This document shows positions 8,615-17,867 of a stretch of DNA of 64,000 nucleotides, one piece after another; the stretch's first letter is position 1, and each line of letters opens with the position of its first letter. Location: contig NZ_FTNL01000022.1 of assembly GCF_900156395.1 (NCBI RefSeq), positions 19,139 to 83,138 of the forward strand, given 5' to 3'. The translations under genes were made by a program, and so were the position numbers. The notes beneath the pieces were generated by a model that did not search any database, was not told the DNA's origin, and was given only the letters and a program-made list of their open reading frames with translations. This DNA comes from Fluoribacter gormanii (GTDB lineage Bacteria; Pseudomonadota; Gammaproteobacteria; Legionellales; Legionellaceae).

Positions 8615-8965
8615 TTACTGACATGGCTTTTTAGTAGCGCTACATATTCTGCCGCGAGAATCAACTCCTCCCTGACGATAACAATTCCAGTTATCAAGGC
8701 AATCTTGTTTTGTAGTATAAGGTTGAGCCGCACATGCTTTATCCAATGAGCCATAGACACTTACCATACGCGCGTAAAGCATATTCATATCTTGGCACAT
8801 ACCAGAAGGCAAGCCTGAAGAAGTACAATAGCAGGTTGCAACTTTCTTAAATGAGGAACAAAAATTTACATCATTAGTCGGTACAGCATTACCGCAAGTA
8901 CTACCGTATGAAAAAGCAGAGAAACTGAGTAAGCACATTAAACCAGCAAAAAATCCTCGTATCAT
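8615..8965 (-). CDS. Small secreted protein with ten cysteines
   Basis: The 116-aa product has a signal peptide (residues 1 to about 21, FSAFSYG) and a mature part with ten cysteines, enough for five disulfides. Pairs such as CYC and the spacing C-x5-C near DCLDNWNC suggest a compact disulfide-bonded fold made in the periplasm. No catalytic motif or known family is recognised. It is preceded by its own intergenic region and is unlikely to be co-transcribed with the NRPS gene, which lies on the same strand upstream. It could be an exported effector, an inhibitor or an envelope protein. Confidence 0.65.
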   Translation of the reverse strand: MIRGFFAGLMCLLSFSAFSYGSTCGNAVPTNDVNFCSSFKKVATCYCTSSGLPSGMCQDMNMLYARMVSVYGSLDKACAAQPYTTKQDCLDNWNCYRQGGVDSRGRICSATKKPCQ

Positions 8966-9102
8966 TTTAACATCCTCTAGTTAACTCGAAAATTTATCCA
9001 AGTTACTCTATCAGAAAATTAATCGGGCTGCAAAAGGCATCGGTATTAATATGTGATTTTAATATTGTGAAGAACAATAAAGTATTCTTAATTTAGCACT
9101 TA

Positions 9103-12100
9103 TCAAAGCGGTTGTTCCTCATGTTCATATTTTATAGCGGCTTCGGGCGAACTCTTTACAAATGCTACGGAGTTCATAATCTGAATTGCTTCCAAAGCAA
9201 TTCGCTTGCGAAACTCGGGTTTTAAATTTGCTGAAATAACCAAGTAGTGAGCATTTTGATTGTCATTCCGAACAAAGCTGGCTTCAAAAATATAATCTAT
9301 TGCCAGTAAATCATCATTATTGTTTTTAATCTGTTTCGTATTCAAACCAAATAAATCAAAATTTTTATTAGGCCGGTCTATAAAATTACTTCTGATGTTT
9401 AGGTTAATGACAAATTTGGTATTACGTTTAAATGAAATCAAGCGACTGCCACATCGTTTTAAGATCTTGCGATAAATGGAAGGTATTTTGAGGAGTTTTA
9501 TATAAAGTGGGGTAATTAAATGGTTAAACAGATTTTCAAACATATTGGGTTTAAAAGAACTTATGGAACAAAGTTTTATTAAATTGGAGCAGTGCTGATA
9601 ACTACTGGTGTCAATAATCGCATTGCGTATTTGTTTGGATAAGCCAGTCAAAGTTGCTTTGTCATCAAGAATAATTTTAGCGGGCTCGACTCTTAGAAAA
9701 CAACCAATTGTATTATCATAAATGGGGTTGTCGCGTGTTGATTGAATGATATTTATATAAGTATAAGGTATTTCGTTTTTATAGCTACCACAGCAATTCC
9801 GTAAAGCTAATGCAATGACTGCACATAGTGCGTTATTAATACTGATGTGGTTTAGCTCACAAAAAAGCTTGAGGCGATCTAATGAGTCTTCTGGTATCAC
9901 TGAGTATGTTGAATAAGGAACATGTTCAGCTTGCATATCACGGACTATGTATTCTTCGGGAAAAGTAAATAAATGAGTATCGCTGAGATACTTTTCCCAA
10001 AATTGAATGTCTTCATCCATATGCATTTTCATTGCGTTTCGTTCACTAAAAATATGCTCTTTAAAGTGTGAGTCCGGTTCAATTTGATCAAGCGTCAAGC
10101 GCGAATATTGATCATAAAATTGAGATAATTCAGAGAATAAAATATCAGTACAGTGATCATCGGAAACTAGATGCGGTATACAAATTTGTAGTTCCGACTC
10201 GTTCTCATGCAAGTAAAATAATTTGCCAATAATTAAAGGAGTATTTTTCGGCCATGGATAAAAATCAATTAATTGAGTCATTGAGTCTTGCAATTCATTT
10301 TCGCACTTTTGTGAAGAAAGCATTGTAAGATCGGTAGTTTCCAGTTTGAACGACCAGTTTTTCTGTGTTTTTTGAGCGGGTTTTAATTTGAATATTTGAT
10401 AAGTTAATGCTTCATGCTTTTTTAAAATCGCTTGAAAAGCAAAATCTAAAGCCTTTTCATTTAAACGACCGCTGAAACGTTTTCTGGCGACAATATTTAA
10501 TTTTTGGGCTCTGGGTTCAAATGTGTTGGATATCCAGAGTAAAAATTGGAAATCACTAAGAGGAAGATTAACTACTTTATGATAATTAGGAACTCTTATT
10601 GTGCGTTTTTTCTTGTTTTTCTTTGTATTCTTAATGATGAGGACTAATGTTGCAATGTTTGTGGCTTTATAAAAATCATGCAGGCTAATGTTTCTATTTA
10701 ATTCATCATTTATTTTTGAAATGATCCGCGCTGCTGACAAAGAGTGCCCCCCTAAATCAAAAAAATCATCATGCACGCCGATGATCTGAACTCCTAATTC
10801 ATCTGACCAAATTTGCGCAAGTTTTTTTTCCAAAGCAGTAACAGGCTCAACATAGTTATGGCTAGCAGTTAGTAAAGGAACAGGTAGTGCTGACTTGTCC
10901 AACTTACCATTCATGGTCAGAGGAAACGCATCCACTTTTACAAAAACTGTAGGGACCATATATTCCGGTAAATATTTGTGTAAATACTCACGTATTTGAT
11001 TCGTATTTAAAGTGCCATTATGGTCTCTTAAAATGTAATAGGCTACTAGCCGTTGTTCTCCAAATGCGTCTTTTTGAGCAAGTAACGCAACCTCTTTAAT
11101 ACAGGGATGGTTCATCATGTATTTTTCTATTTCGCTAGGCTCAATACGATATCCACGTATTTTGACTTGCTCGTCAATTCTTCCCAGATATTCAATTGTT
11201 CCATCAGGACGCTTTTTGCATAAATCACCTGATTTATATAAACGAGTTTTATTCTCAGTAATAAACCGTTCTTGTGTTAATTGAGGTTGATTTAAGTAAC
11301 CGCGAGCCAGACATGTTCCACCAATAAATAGCTCACCTACTTCTCCATCAGGAACAGGTTGATTATTGGCATCGAGAATAACGCAACTCATATTAGTACC
11401 TGCTATGCCAATAGGAACATTAATATCCAGATGGTTGCAGTTTAAATGAGTTACTTTATAAGTTGAGACGGCAACCGTTGCTTCAGTTGGCCCATATTCG
11501 TTAAATAGAACATGTTTAGGATACGATGCAAGCCAGGATTGGCATTCAGCAGCGGATAAATTTTCCCCTCCGAGAATAATGGAATGCAGCTGTGACAATG
11601 TAATGAAATTATTTTTTACTTCGTGCAAAAGGACTTTAAAGTAACTTGGAGTTAATTTTATGATGTTGACGCGTGATTTTGCCAGATATTGCAAATACGA
11701 GCGAACTTCCTTCTTGGTAGTTTCTTCGCAAAGAACAACAGTTAACCCGAGCATTAAGGGTACTATGGTAGTCGTCACTGACATATCAAAAATAGGATTT
11801 GCAGAAAAATCGATACGCTGTTGCGGTTTGCATTGTGTATAGTTGGCAAACCAGTGACAGTAATTGATGACTGAACGGTGTTCAATAAGCACACCTTTCG
11901 GAGTTCCAGTAGAGCCCGATGTATAGATTATATATGCTAAATGCTCTGCAGTATTTGTTGGAGATGGATTGTCAATTACCTGTCTGCTGATATCCTTATC
12001 ATTTATGTCCAGTACTATTACTGTTCCCTGGTACGGTTTAAACTTATCTTTGAACGTCGATTTAGTAATTAAAATCGATGCTTGGCTATCATGAAGTAAA

Positions 12101-12387
12101 AACAATAAACGCTCTTCGGGTTGGGATGCATCTATAGGCAAATAAGCAGCGCCTGCTTTTAAAATGGCTATCATTGTAATGAGAAAATCAAAGGAACGCT
12201 CCAAACAGAGCGCAACAGGGGTATCCGGCTTTAAACCTGAGCTTTGTAAGTAATGGGCGAGTTGATTGGCTCTTTGATTAAGCTCACTGTAAGTCAGTTT
12301 TTCATTCCCTTTTAGAGCGGCAACATGATTAGGGTAATGATGCGCATGCTCTTCGAATAAGGCTTGTATTATTTTTTTATTCGCCAT
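9103..12387 (-). CDS. Non-ribosomal peptide synthetase, A-PCP-C module
   Basis: The 1094-aa protein shows an adenylation domain (about 1-510) with core motifs YTSGSTGTPKG, NEYGPTEATVA, YKSGDL, GRIDEQVKIRGYRIE and NGKLDKSALP. A carrier domain follows with the phosphopantetheine serine S549 in LGGHSLS. The C-terminal 500 residues resemble a condensation domain in which the HHxxxDG motif reads PH739LVSDD, so the second His and the Asp are kept. It would activate one amino acid, load it on the carrier and condense it with a partner. There is no thioesterase or second module. GGAT upstream supports ATG 12387. The upstream gene on the same strand is an MMPL-type exporter, a likely partner. The product is unknown. 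Confidence 0.88.
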   Translation of the reverse strand: MANKKIIQALFEEHAHHYPNHVAALKGNEKLTYSELNQRANQLAHYLQSSGLKPDTPVALCLERSFDFLITMIAILKAGAAYLPIDASQPEERLLFLLHDSQASILITKSTFKDKFKPYQGTVIVLDINDKDISRQVIDNPSPTNTAEHLAYIIYTSGSTGTPKGVLIEHRSVINYCHWFANYTQCKPQQRIDFSANPIFDMSVTTTIVPLMLGLTVVLCEETTKKEVRSYLQYLAKSRVNIIKLTPSYFKVLLHEVKNNFITLSQLHSIILGGENLSAAECQSWLASYPKHVLFNEYGPTEATVAVSTYKVTHLNCNHLDINVPIGIAGTNMSCVILDANNQPVPDGEVGELFIGGTCLARGYLNQPQLTQERFITENKTRLYKSGDLCKKRPDGTIEYLGRIDEQVKIRGYRIEPSEIEKYMMNHPCIKEVALLAQKDAFGEQRLVAYYILRDHNGTLNTNQIREYLHKYLPEYMVPTVFVKVDAFPLTMNGKLDKSALPVPLLTASHNYVEPVTALEKKLAQIWSDELGVQIIGVHDDFFDLGGHSLSAARIISKINDELNRNISLHDFYKATNIATLVLIIKNTKKNKKKRTIRVPNYHKVVNLPLSDFQFLLWISNTFEPRAQKLNIVARKRFSGRLNEKALDFAFQAILKKHEALTYQIFKLKPAQKTQKNWSFKLETTDLTMLSSQKCENELQDSMTQLIDFYPWPKNTPLIIGKLFYLHENESELQICIPHLVSDDHCTDILFSELSQFYDQYSRLTLDQIEPDSHFKEHIFSERNAMKMHMDEDIQFWEKYLSDTHLFTFPEEYIVRDMQAEHVPYSTYSVIPEDSLDRLKLFCELNHISINNALCAVIALALRNCCGSYKNEIPYTYINIIQSTRDNPIYDNTIGCFLRVEPAKIILDDKATLTGLSKQIRNAIIDTSSYQHCSNLIKLCSISSFKPNMFENLFNHLITPLYIKLLKIPSIYRKILKRCGSRLISFKRNTKFVINLNIRSNFIDRPNKNFDLFGLNTKQIKNNNDDLLAIDYIFEASFVRNDNQNAHYLVISANLKPEFRKRIALEAIQIMNSVAFVKSSPEAAIKYEHEEQPL

Positions 12388-12440
12388 TTTTTATCCTAAA
12401 TTCGGCAGTTAAGGAGTAGCGTAAAACTAAAAACTTATGC

Positions 12441-12557
12441 TGAATTTAAAAGTCTTGTAGTTATTTTTTATGAACTATTCATGGCTTCAATATTCTTGAA
12501 TTCGTTCGTCTACTATAAAAAATAACTAAAAAACCTTTAAATTCAGTATAGTAGACG
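12441..12557. promoter_or_regulatory. Overlapping inverted repeats between the MMPL and NRPS genes
   Basis: TAGTTATTTTTTAT (12458-12471) pairs with 12515-12528 (14 bp) and TGAATTTAAA (12441-12450) with 12536-12545 (10 bp), which makes one long nested hairpin. A second perfect repeat, CGTCTACTATA (12507-12517) with 12547-12557 (11 bp), overlaps the first by three bases. The two folds compete, so this may be an attenuator or an inserted palindromic element. Confidence 0.45.
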
Positions 12558-12587
12558 GTTTGAGTATATTCAAATTTGCATTTGGGG

Positions 12588-14810
12588 CTATAGCTTCGGT
12601 AGAAGTCGATCCAGCCATTTGGGTAGATACCAGACCCAATTTTTAAAGATTGCCATGGTTGCTGGTACTAAAAAGCTTCGGATCAAAAAGGCATCAACGA
12701 AGATAGCGACTGCAATGCCTAGTCCAAATGCTTTGACCATTAAGACATCAGCGATCAAAAAGGAACAGCTAATCACAATAACAATAAGAGCAGCACTGGT
12801 AATGATGCGACTGCTTTTTTCAATGCCAAAAATAATGCTGCTGTTGTTATCATGAGTTAATTGATGCGCTTCTTTGATTCGAGAAAGCAAAAATACTTCA
12901 TAGTCCATCGAAAAACCAAACAGGGCACAAAATATAATTACCAATAAGCTGATGTCGAGCATTTCTTGCGGTTGAAAGTTAAGGATGCTGGAGAAGTATC
13001 CCTGTTGAAATACAAAAACAAGGGCACCATATGCGGCACATAGACTTATTAAGGTCATTATAATTGCCTTCAGAGGCAAGAACAGTGATCTTAATAATAG
13101 AAGCAATATCAGATAGGAGAATACAATAATCCATATGATGGCATAAGGTAGATAACGATAAATACTGTGTAGCACATCAACGTTACTCACCGTTACACCA
13201 GTAAGTTGAACTTTTAATCCTGAGCCTAATTTTATATTTTGTAATTCACTCACCAGTTTCTTCGTTTCCTCTGAGTTCACGGGATACTTGCTAATGACAT
13301 TAAGGATCGCCATATGTTTGGTTGTTGTCGTATCCAATAATTGCTTAACCTGGGGATCAAGCAGTTTTTTATTCAAATGATAAAGTGTGTAATATTGATT
13401 CTTTTTTAGCTCGGAATTGCTACTGATAATACCATTAACCTCTTTGACACTTGGATTCTCTTTCAATTTATGGACCAATTTATATATTTTCGACAGGTTA
13501 TGACGTGATAAAATTGATGAAGAGGGCGCTTCAATCACCAGGATTACAGGGCTTAATTGTTCAATCTCAAATTTCTTTGCATAGGTGTCATAAAAGGCAC
13601 GGTTCGCTGATTTCTCCGGGAAAATACGATAGTCTGATATACCAAATTTCGCCTCTAAAAATGGATATCCAAGCACTAATAGAAAAATGAGAATGGGAAA
13701 GAAAAAAAGATAGGGATGATGAACAACTCGCTCAGCGAGCCAACGCCACGAACTAGAACGATTTTTGTTTTTAAATATTATGTGGACTGATAAAAAATTA
13801 ATTTTTGATTTCAATACGGCAAGAATCGCAGGTAAGAATATAGTAGAGATTAATACCGCAAAAAATACAGCAGCCAAACCACCAACTGCAACTGAAAAAA
13901 GAATGTTGACCGGGAATAAAAATAAAGCACTGAGGCTTACAAAAACGGCTAAACCACTAAAAAAAATGGCTTTTCCCGCGGTTTCCTGTGTGGTTGCTAT
14001 CGCTTCTTCAATATTTAATCCGTTCTTTAATTCATCTCTAAATCGATTAATAAAAAACAATGAATAGTCAAGACAGAGACACAGGCCGAGCAATAAAGCG
14101 ATGTTAATGGTGAAAATAGAAAGGGTGAACAGATGCCCAAAGAAATAAAGTGTTGTTAGGATGATTATGGCACATCCGCCACCCAGAATAATTGGAAGGG
14201 TGGCCGCGACTACTGATCCAAATACAAGAATCAAGGTGATAATCGCTACGGGTGTGGCGACAATATCCGCTTTATAAAGGTCGGTTTGGGTTTGTTGGTT
14301 CACATTTTCTACGAAAAGCGGTTCACCTCCAATCCACATCGTCATCTGGCTCGGTGTCTTTATGGATTGTTTAAACTGATTTAATAAGTCATTGCTAAGT
14401 GGTTTATTACTTTTGATGATCACTGCAACATAAGCTGTATGTTTATCTTTGGAAATTTGATGCGTATCATCAGGGTAAATGATTGTGTGTTTAATCGGAA
14501 AATCTTTTAAATCAGACAAAGATTTCTTAATTTTTTCTTTAAATTTATCCTTTGTAGCCAAGAGCTGTTTGCTGTGATACATGATAAGAAATTTATTTTT
14601 ATCATTATATCCCAATTGTTGATTCACATACTCTTCGGCACGAGCACTGGCAGAACTCTCATCAATAAATCCAGTTGTTTTAAATGGAGAAATTATGTGT
14701 GGCAAAAAGGGCATGCAGAGTGAAATGGCAAGCAACCATAAAACTATAATTGGCCATCGAAGTTTATTTATAAATCTTCCCAATCGGTACGACAGTGCTT
14801 TTTTTTTCAT
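12588..14810 (-). CDS. MMPL/RND-superfamily lipid or lipopeptide exporter
   Basis: The 740-aa membrane protein has two similar halves, each with a first helix, a periplasmic loop of 150 or more residues and a bundle of about five helices, giving roughly 12 helices. The half-motifs CLCLDYSLFFINRFRDE and FSMDYEVFLLSRIKE are characteristic of the MMPL family, with the acidic/Tyr pair used in proton coupling. The family exports lipids, lipopeptides or polyketides across the inner membrane using the proton gradient. It lies 200 bases upstream of the NRPS on the same strand, which suggests that it exports the NRPS product. ATG 14810 is favoured because the Lys-rich start and helix 1 fit. Confidence 0.85.
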   Translation of the reverse strand: MKKKALSYRLGRFINKLRWPIIVLWLLAISLCMPFLPHIISPFKTTGFIDESSASARAEEYVNQQLGYNDKNKFLIMYHSKQLLATKDKFKEKIKKSLSDLKDFPIKHTIIYPDDTHQISKDKHTAYVAVIIKSNKPLSNDLLNQFKQSIKTPSQMTMWIGGEPLFVENVNQQTQTDLYKADIVATPVAIITLILVFGSVVAATLPIILGGGCAIIILTTLYFFGHLFTLSIFTINIALLLGLCLCLDYSLFFINRFRDELKNGLNIEEAIATTQETAGKAIFFSGLAVFVSLSALFLFPVNILFSVAVGGLAAVFFAVLISTIFLPAILAVLKSKINFLSVHIIFKNKNRSSSWRWLAERVVHHPYLFFFPILIFLLVLGYPFLEAKFGISDYRIFPEKSANRAFYDTYAKKFEIEQLSPVILVIEAPSSSILSRHNLSKIYKLVHKLKENPSVKEVNGIISSNSELKKNQYYTLYHLNKKLLDPQVKQLLDTTTTKHMAILNVISKYPVNSEETKKLVSELQNIKLGSGLKVQLTGVTVSNVDVLHSIYRYLPYAIIWIIVFSYLILLLLLRSLFLPLKAIIMTLISLCAAYGALVFVFQQGYFSSILNFQPQEMLDISLLVIIFCALFGFSMDYEVFLLSRIKEAHQLTHDNNSSIIFGIEKSSRIITSAALIVIVISCSFLIADVLMVKAFGLGIAVAIFVDAFLIRSFLVPATMAIFKNWVWYLPKWLDRLLPKL

Positions 14811-14900
14811 ATTATCGTCGAAACTCCAAATTTCGTAAACTCATAAAAAATAATGACTCTTTAATTATATTAGTATAAATTAGACATTATGTGTAAATAA

Positions 14901-15452
14901 ATGAGTGAAAAGCTATTTGTGCATCAATATCAAGATTTAATAACTCTTTTTAACCATTGCTTCGGCAAAGAATTTAATACCAGGCTCATTAAAGGTGATG
15001 ATGAGCCAATCTATTTACCTGCTAATGAAGAGCGTTCGTATCACGCGATATATTTTGCTCATGGTTTTTTTAGCAGTGCCTTACATGAGTGTGCTCATTG
15101 GCTCATTGCAGGGGAAGAGCGCAGAAAGCAAGTAGATTTTGGGTATTGGTATATGCCTGATGGGCGTACTGCAGAACAACAAGCTTTATTTCAACATGTT
15201 GAAGTAAAGCCGCAAGCGTTGGAATGGATTCTTTCCAAAGCTGCCAGACATAAATTTCATATTAGTATTGATAATTTAAATGGCGCGGAGGCAGACACTG
15301 TTGCTTTTAAGAAGGCGGTTTATGAACAAGTAGTCCGTTATTGTCAGCATGGATTATCTCCACGTGCACAAAAATTTCGTGAGGCTCTAAGTTCTTTTTA
15401 TGGTCAATCAACTGTTTTAAGGGCTGAAGATTTTTCTTTAGAAGAGTTGTGA
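14901..15452 (+). CDS. epmC: Elongation factor P hydroxylase
   Basis: The 183-aa protein matches the EpmC (YfcM) family, which hydroxylates the beta-lysylated lysine of elongation factor P. Visible signs are the metal-binding HECAHW (62-67), followed by GEERRKQVDFGYWY and then PDGRTAEQQ, the strongly conserved core of this family. The length is as expected (about 180 aa). It acts in the cytoplasm on EF-P, together with EpmA and EpmB, which are not in the window. It is divergent from the MMPL gene with a 90-bp spacer. The ribosome site is weak. Confidence 0.92.
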   Translation: MSEKLFVHQYQDLITLFNHCFGKEFNTRLIKGDDEPIYLPANEERSYHAIYFAHGFFSSALHECAHWLIAGEERRKQVDFGYWYMPDGRTAEQQALFQHVEVKPQALEWILSKAARHKFHISIDNLNGAEADTVAFKKAVYEQVVRYCQHGLSPRAQKFREALSSFYGQSTVLRAEDFSLEEL

Positions 15453-15468
15453 GTTCCAAATAGAAACC

Positions 15469-15499
15469 ATATAGCCAGGGTGCTGCCCCCTGGCTATAT
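15469..15499. terminator. Bidirectional terminator between epmC and the NTPDase gene
   Basis: ATATAGCCAGGG (15469-15480) and CCCTGGCTATAT (15488-15499) form a perfect 12-bp stem with a 7-nt loop between two convergent genes. Confidence 0.7.
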
Positions 15500-15508
15500 A
15501 TCGATACA

Positions 15509-16639
15509 TCAATGATGCAATACCACACCTAAAGTCCAATCCAGATTTTGTGCTGAAGGAACATAATTTACCTGTTGATTGGCTGTTAAACCATAACCTT
15601 CAACCATCAATGCATAATAAAAAGCAGGTAAGAGACAATATGACTCAATGTATTCATTGTTGGGGAATTGATTACTAAGAGTATCCCATTGTTGATGGCA
15701 AATCAGATTATTTGCTTGTTGCAACAAATCTTGAATAGTCAATTGATTGTTTTTAAATTGGAATGGTTTGCTTTCTGCAAGATTTGGAAAACCTCCGATG
15801 GCATACCATGAATTAATATGACTCGCAGAAAGAATAGGTTGTACTTCTTTTTTGACCTTATGCATTTTAATTAAGGGGGATACTTCTTGCTCACAAATTA
15901 AGGCATCACCTTGTCCAGAACGTCCGTCAGAAAGTGGGTACCCATCTGAAAAGCAGGAGGCTGTATCTAGAAGTTGATGTGCCATCTCGTTTTGTCCAAG
16001 TCCCAGGAAACTGTGGACGGATAAATTAATATGTTGACCGTAAAGGTCCAATTCAACTTGTGTCCCTTTCTGTTCAGTATTTTTTTGTATTGGGAAAACA
16101 ATTTGTACTGAAGCCCCACCAATATCCATGACTCCTACGGCGTTACTAGAATACGACTTGAGTGCATCTATATGATAATTTACCGCAAGCCAGTCGTATA
16201 ATGCTTCATCATGCCCTGTAATGGTTTTGGCTTCTATAAGTTGCCATGCAGATTGCTGATTAAACCATTTTTGTACTTCCTGATAATAAATTTTTTGTTT
16301 GGTTTGGGGTACAAGACGCATGCCTGCTGTTGCATAAAAATAAACAGGGATCTGTTGTGCTGGAGCCCCAGAGAACAGGGTAGTCAGATATGCATCTATA
16401 GTATTTTGATTTGCTTCAATCGTTGCAAATCCTGGTTTGATCTTTTTGGACCATATTTCAGCAATATGAGATGGAGTGTTGGTTTCATCAAGATCATAAG
16501 CAAAAATATGAAGCCTTGAACCGGTACTTCCTGCATCGACAACGGCAATGCATTGATGTTCAGAACATGCGGAAGAATCAGCATAAACATCATTAACTAC
16601 TACAAAAAGGCAGGAGATAAGGAGCAAAAAACGCAACAT
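15509..16639 (-). CDS. Secreted CD39-type ecto-NTPDase (apyrase)
   Basis: The 376-aa protein has a signal peptide (residues 1-20) and the apyrase conserved regions: VVDAGSTGSRLHIF (ACR1, 33-46), YATAGMR (ACR2, 102-108), GHDEALYDWLAVNY (ACR3, with catalytic-type E145) and DIGGASVQI (ACR4, 172-180). It would hydrolyse nucleoside tri- and diphosphates outside the cytoplasm. The GDA1/CD39 family is mainly eukaryotic. Legionella pneumophila carries a homologue that has been linked to intracellular growth. Cysteines at 25 and 30 may pair. It stands alone, with a terminator on one side and a divergent transporter on the other. Confidence 0.92.
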   Translation of the reverse strand: MLRFLLLISCLFVVVNDVYADSSACSEHQCIAVVDAGSTGSRLHIFAYDLDETNTPSHIAEIWSKKIKPGFATIEANQNTIDAYLTTLFSGAPAQQIPVYFYATAGMRLVPQTKQKIYYQEVQKWFNQQSAWQLIEAKTITGHDEALYDWLAVNYHIDALKSYSSNAVGVMDIGGASVQIVFPIQKNTEQKGTQVELDLYGQHINLSVHSFLGLGQNEMAHQLLDTASCFSDGYPLSDGRSGQGDALICEQEVSPLIKMHKVKKEVQPILSASHINSWYAIGGFPNLAESKPFQFKNNQLTIQDLLQQANNLICHQQWDTLSNQFPNNEYIESYCLLPAFYYALMVEGYGLTANQQVNYVPSAQNLDWTLGVVLHH

Positions 16640-16666
16640 AGTTAAAATTCCAATAAAAAAGTAAAC

Positions 16667-16729
16667 AAATGATACATTATGTATTTTTTATTTTCAATAT
16701 GGTATTATGTGGAAAAAATGATACACTAT
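16667..16729. repeat. Direct repeat in the NTPDase/EamA divergent spacer
   Basis: AAATGATACATTAT (16667-16680) recurs as AAATGATACACTAT (16716-16729), 13 of 14 bases identical and 49 bases apart. Each is followed within a few bases by a T-run. The repeats may be paired protein-binding sites for the two divergent genes, or chance in AT-rich DNA. Confidence 0.3.
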
Positions 16730-16832
16730 TTTTTTATATTTTTATGCAGGTTGAAAGTACCTTCATTTTTTCTGGTTGGATTAAGAGTCTAACCTGCTTT
16801 TATTTAGATCAGTTTTTTCAGGCAGTATCATA

Positions 16833-17750
16833 ATGATAAATCAAGAGTATCGCGGTTCTATTTACGCCATTTTATCCGGATTTCTTTACGGTTTTATTGG
16901 TTATTTTGGTTTAAGTGCGATTAATGGCAATCTATCCGCGAGCACAATGTTGTTTTGGCGCTTTTTAATTTCCAGCATGATTATTTTAATTATCATGCTG
17001 CCTAAAATAAGAAAAACGAACGATTCTTATAAAAATATGGCTGTTGCCTTTTTAACCGGTGCTTTTTTTTACGGTATCTCAACCTGGCTTTATTTTTTAG
17101 CATCTCAATATATAGGTTCTGGATTGGCGATGGTTATCTTTTTTACCTATCCGGTACTGATTATGTTGCTCAATTATTTCTTTTATGAGCAGTCTATTCC
17201 CTACGTTTATTATTTCGCTATTCTGGTTATTTTAATTGGCATGGTGCTTATGGTGGACTTCGATGCATTGTCTTTTAACTTATGGGGGATTTTGTTAGGC
17301 ATTGCCTCTGCATTTTTTTATGCATGTTACGTAATTGGCAGTAAAAGAAATGAGCTCTCTCCAAATATGTCTACTTTTATGGTTTGTTTGGGATGCATGG
17401 TAACCAGTTTATTTGTTTCTCTTTTTAATCATTCTTTTTCAACCCCGTCTTCAATGGATGTTTGGTATCATCTTTTTGGAATTTCAATTATTGCAACTGT
17501 CACTCCAATTATTTTGTTGCTGTATAGCTTGAAATATATTAGCTCAGAAAAGGCTTCTATTTTATCTGTTTTAGAGCCAGTATTTGTGGTTATTTTCGGA
17601 GTATTCCTCTTGGGTGAAGAAGTGAGTCTCTGGGGCCTGGTGGGAATTGTGTTAGTATTAGCCGGTGCGCTGATCACTTTATTCAGTCATAAAATCAATC
17701 TTGGCCAATTGAAATTTCAATTTATGCGGCGCAGTGAAGATATTGGCTAA
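16833..17750 (+). CDS. EamA/DMT-family transporter
   Basis: The 305-aa protein is made of two EamA repeats with about ten membrane helices in all: the first runs from SGFLYGFIGYFG to the LVILIGMVLMVDF segment, and the second from GIASAFFYACYVIGS to GLVGIVLVLAGALITLF. SVLEPVFVVIFGVFLLGE near residue 250 is a typical second-repeat signature. Members export metabolites or amino acids from the cytoplasm, and the substrate cannot be read from sequence. The gene is divergent from the NTPDase gene and appears to be alone in its transcript. Confidence 0.88.
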   Translation: MINQEYRGSIYAILSGFLYGFIGYFGLSAINGNLSASTMLFWRFLISSMIILIIMLPKIRKTNDSYKNMAVAFLTGAFFYGISTWLYFLASQYIGSGLAMVIFFTYPVLIMLLNYFFYEQSIPYVYYFAILVILIGMVLMVDFDALSFNLWGILLGIASAFFYACYVIGSKRNELSPNMSTFMVCLGCMVTSLFVSLFNHSFSTPSSMDVWYHLFGISIIATVTPIILLLYSLKYISSEKASILSVLEPVFVVIFGVFLLGEEVSLWGLVGIVLVLAGALITLFSHKINLGQLKFQFMRRSEDIG

Positions 17751-17798
17751 TAGGGTGGTTCAGGATTAGTTCAATTTTTTTCATCACCGACATCTGAG

Positions 17799-17852
17799 TT
17801 GTAGCCTGGATGAAGATTTAAGCTGCAACGCGGGAGATCCCCGCGTTACAGC
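17799..17852. repeat. TTGTAGC-type repeat element with strong hairpin (degenerate copy)
   Basis: The left end TTGTAGCCTG (17799-17808) equals the end of the element at 41201. It is followed by GCTG-c-AACGCGGG (17822-17834) pairing with CCCGCGTT-a-CAGC (17840-17852). The matching right end is missing. It sits between two convergent genes and may act as a terminator for both. Confidence 0.5.
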
Positions 17853-17867
17853 AGTGAGCGGATATTA

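Noticed and set aside
8516..8760. Overlapping 77-codon frames on both strands
   Set aside because: They overlap the Cys-rich secreted gene or its terminator hairpin and have no ribosome site.
14901..15452. Calling the HECAH protein a general metallopeptidase
   Set aside because: The surrounding GEERRKQVDFGYWYMPDGR pattern and the length fit the EF-P hydroxylase family instead.
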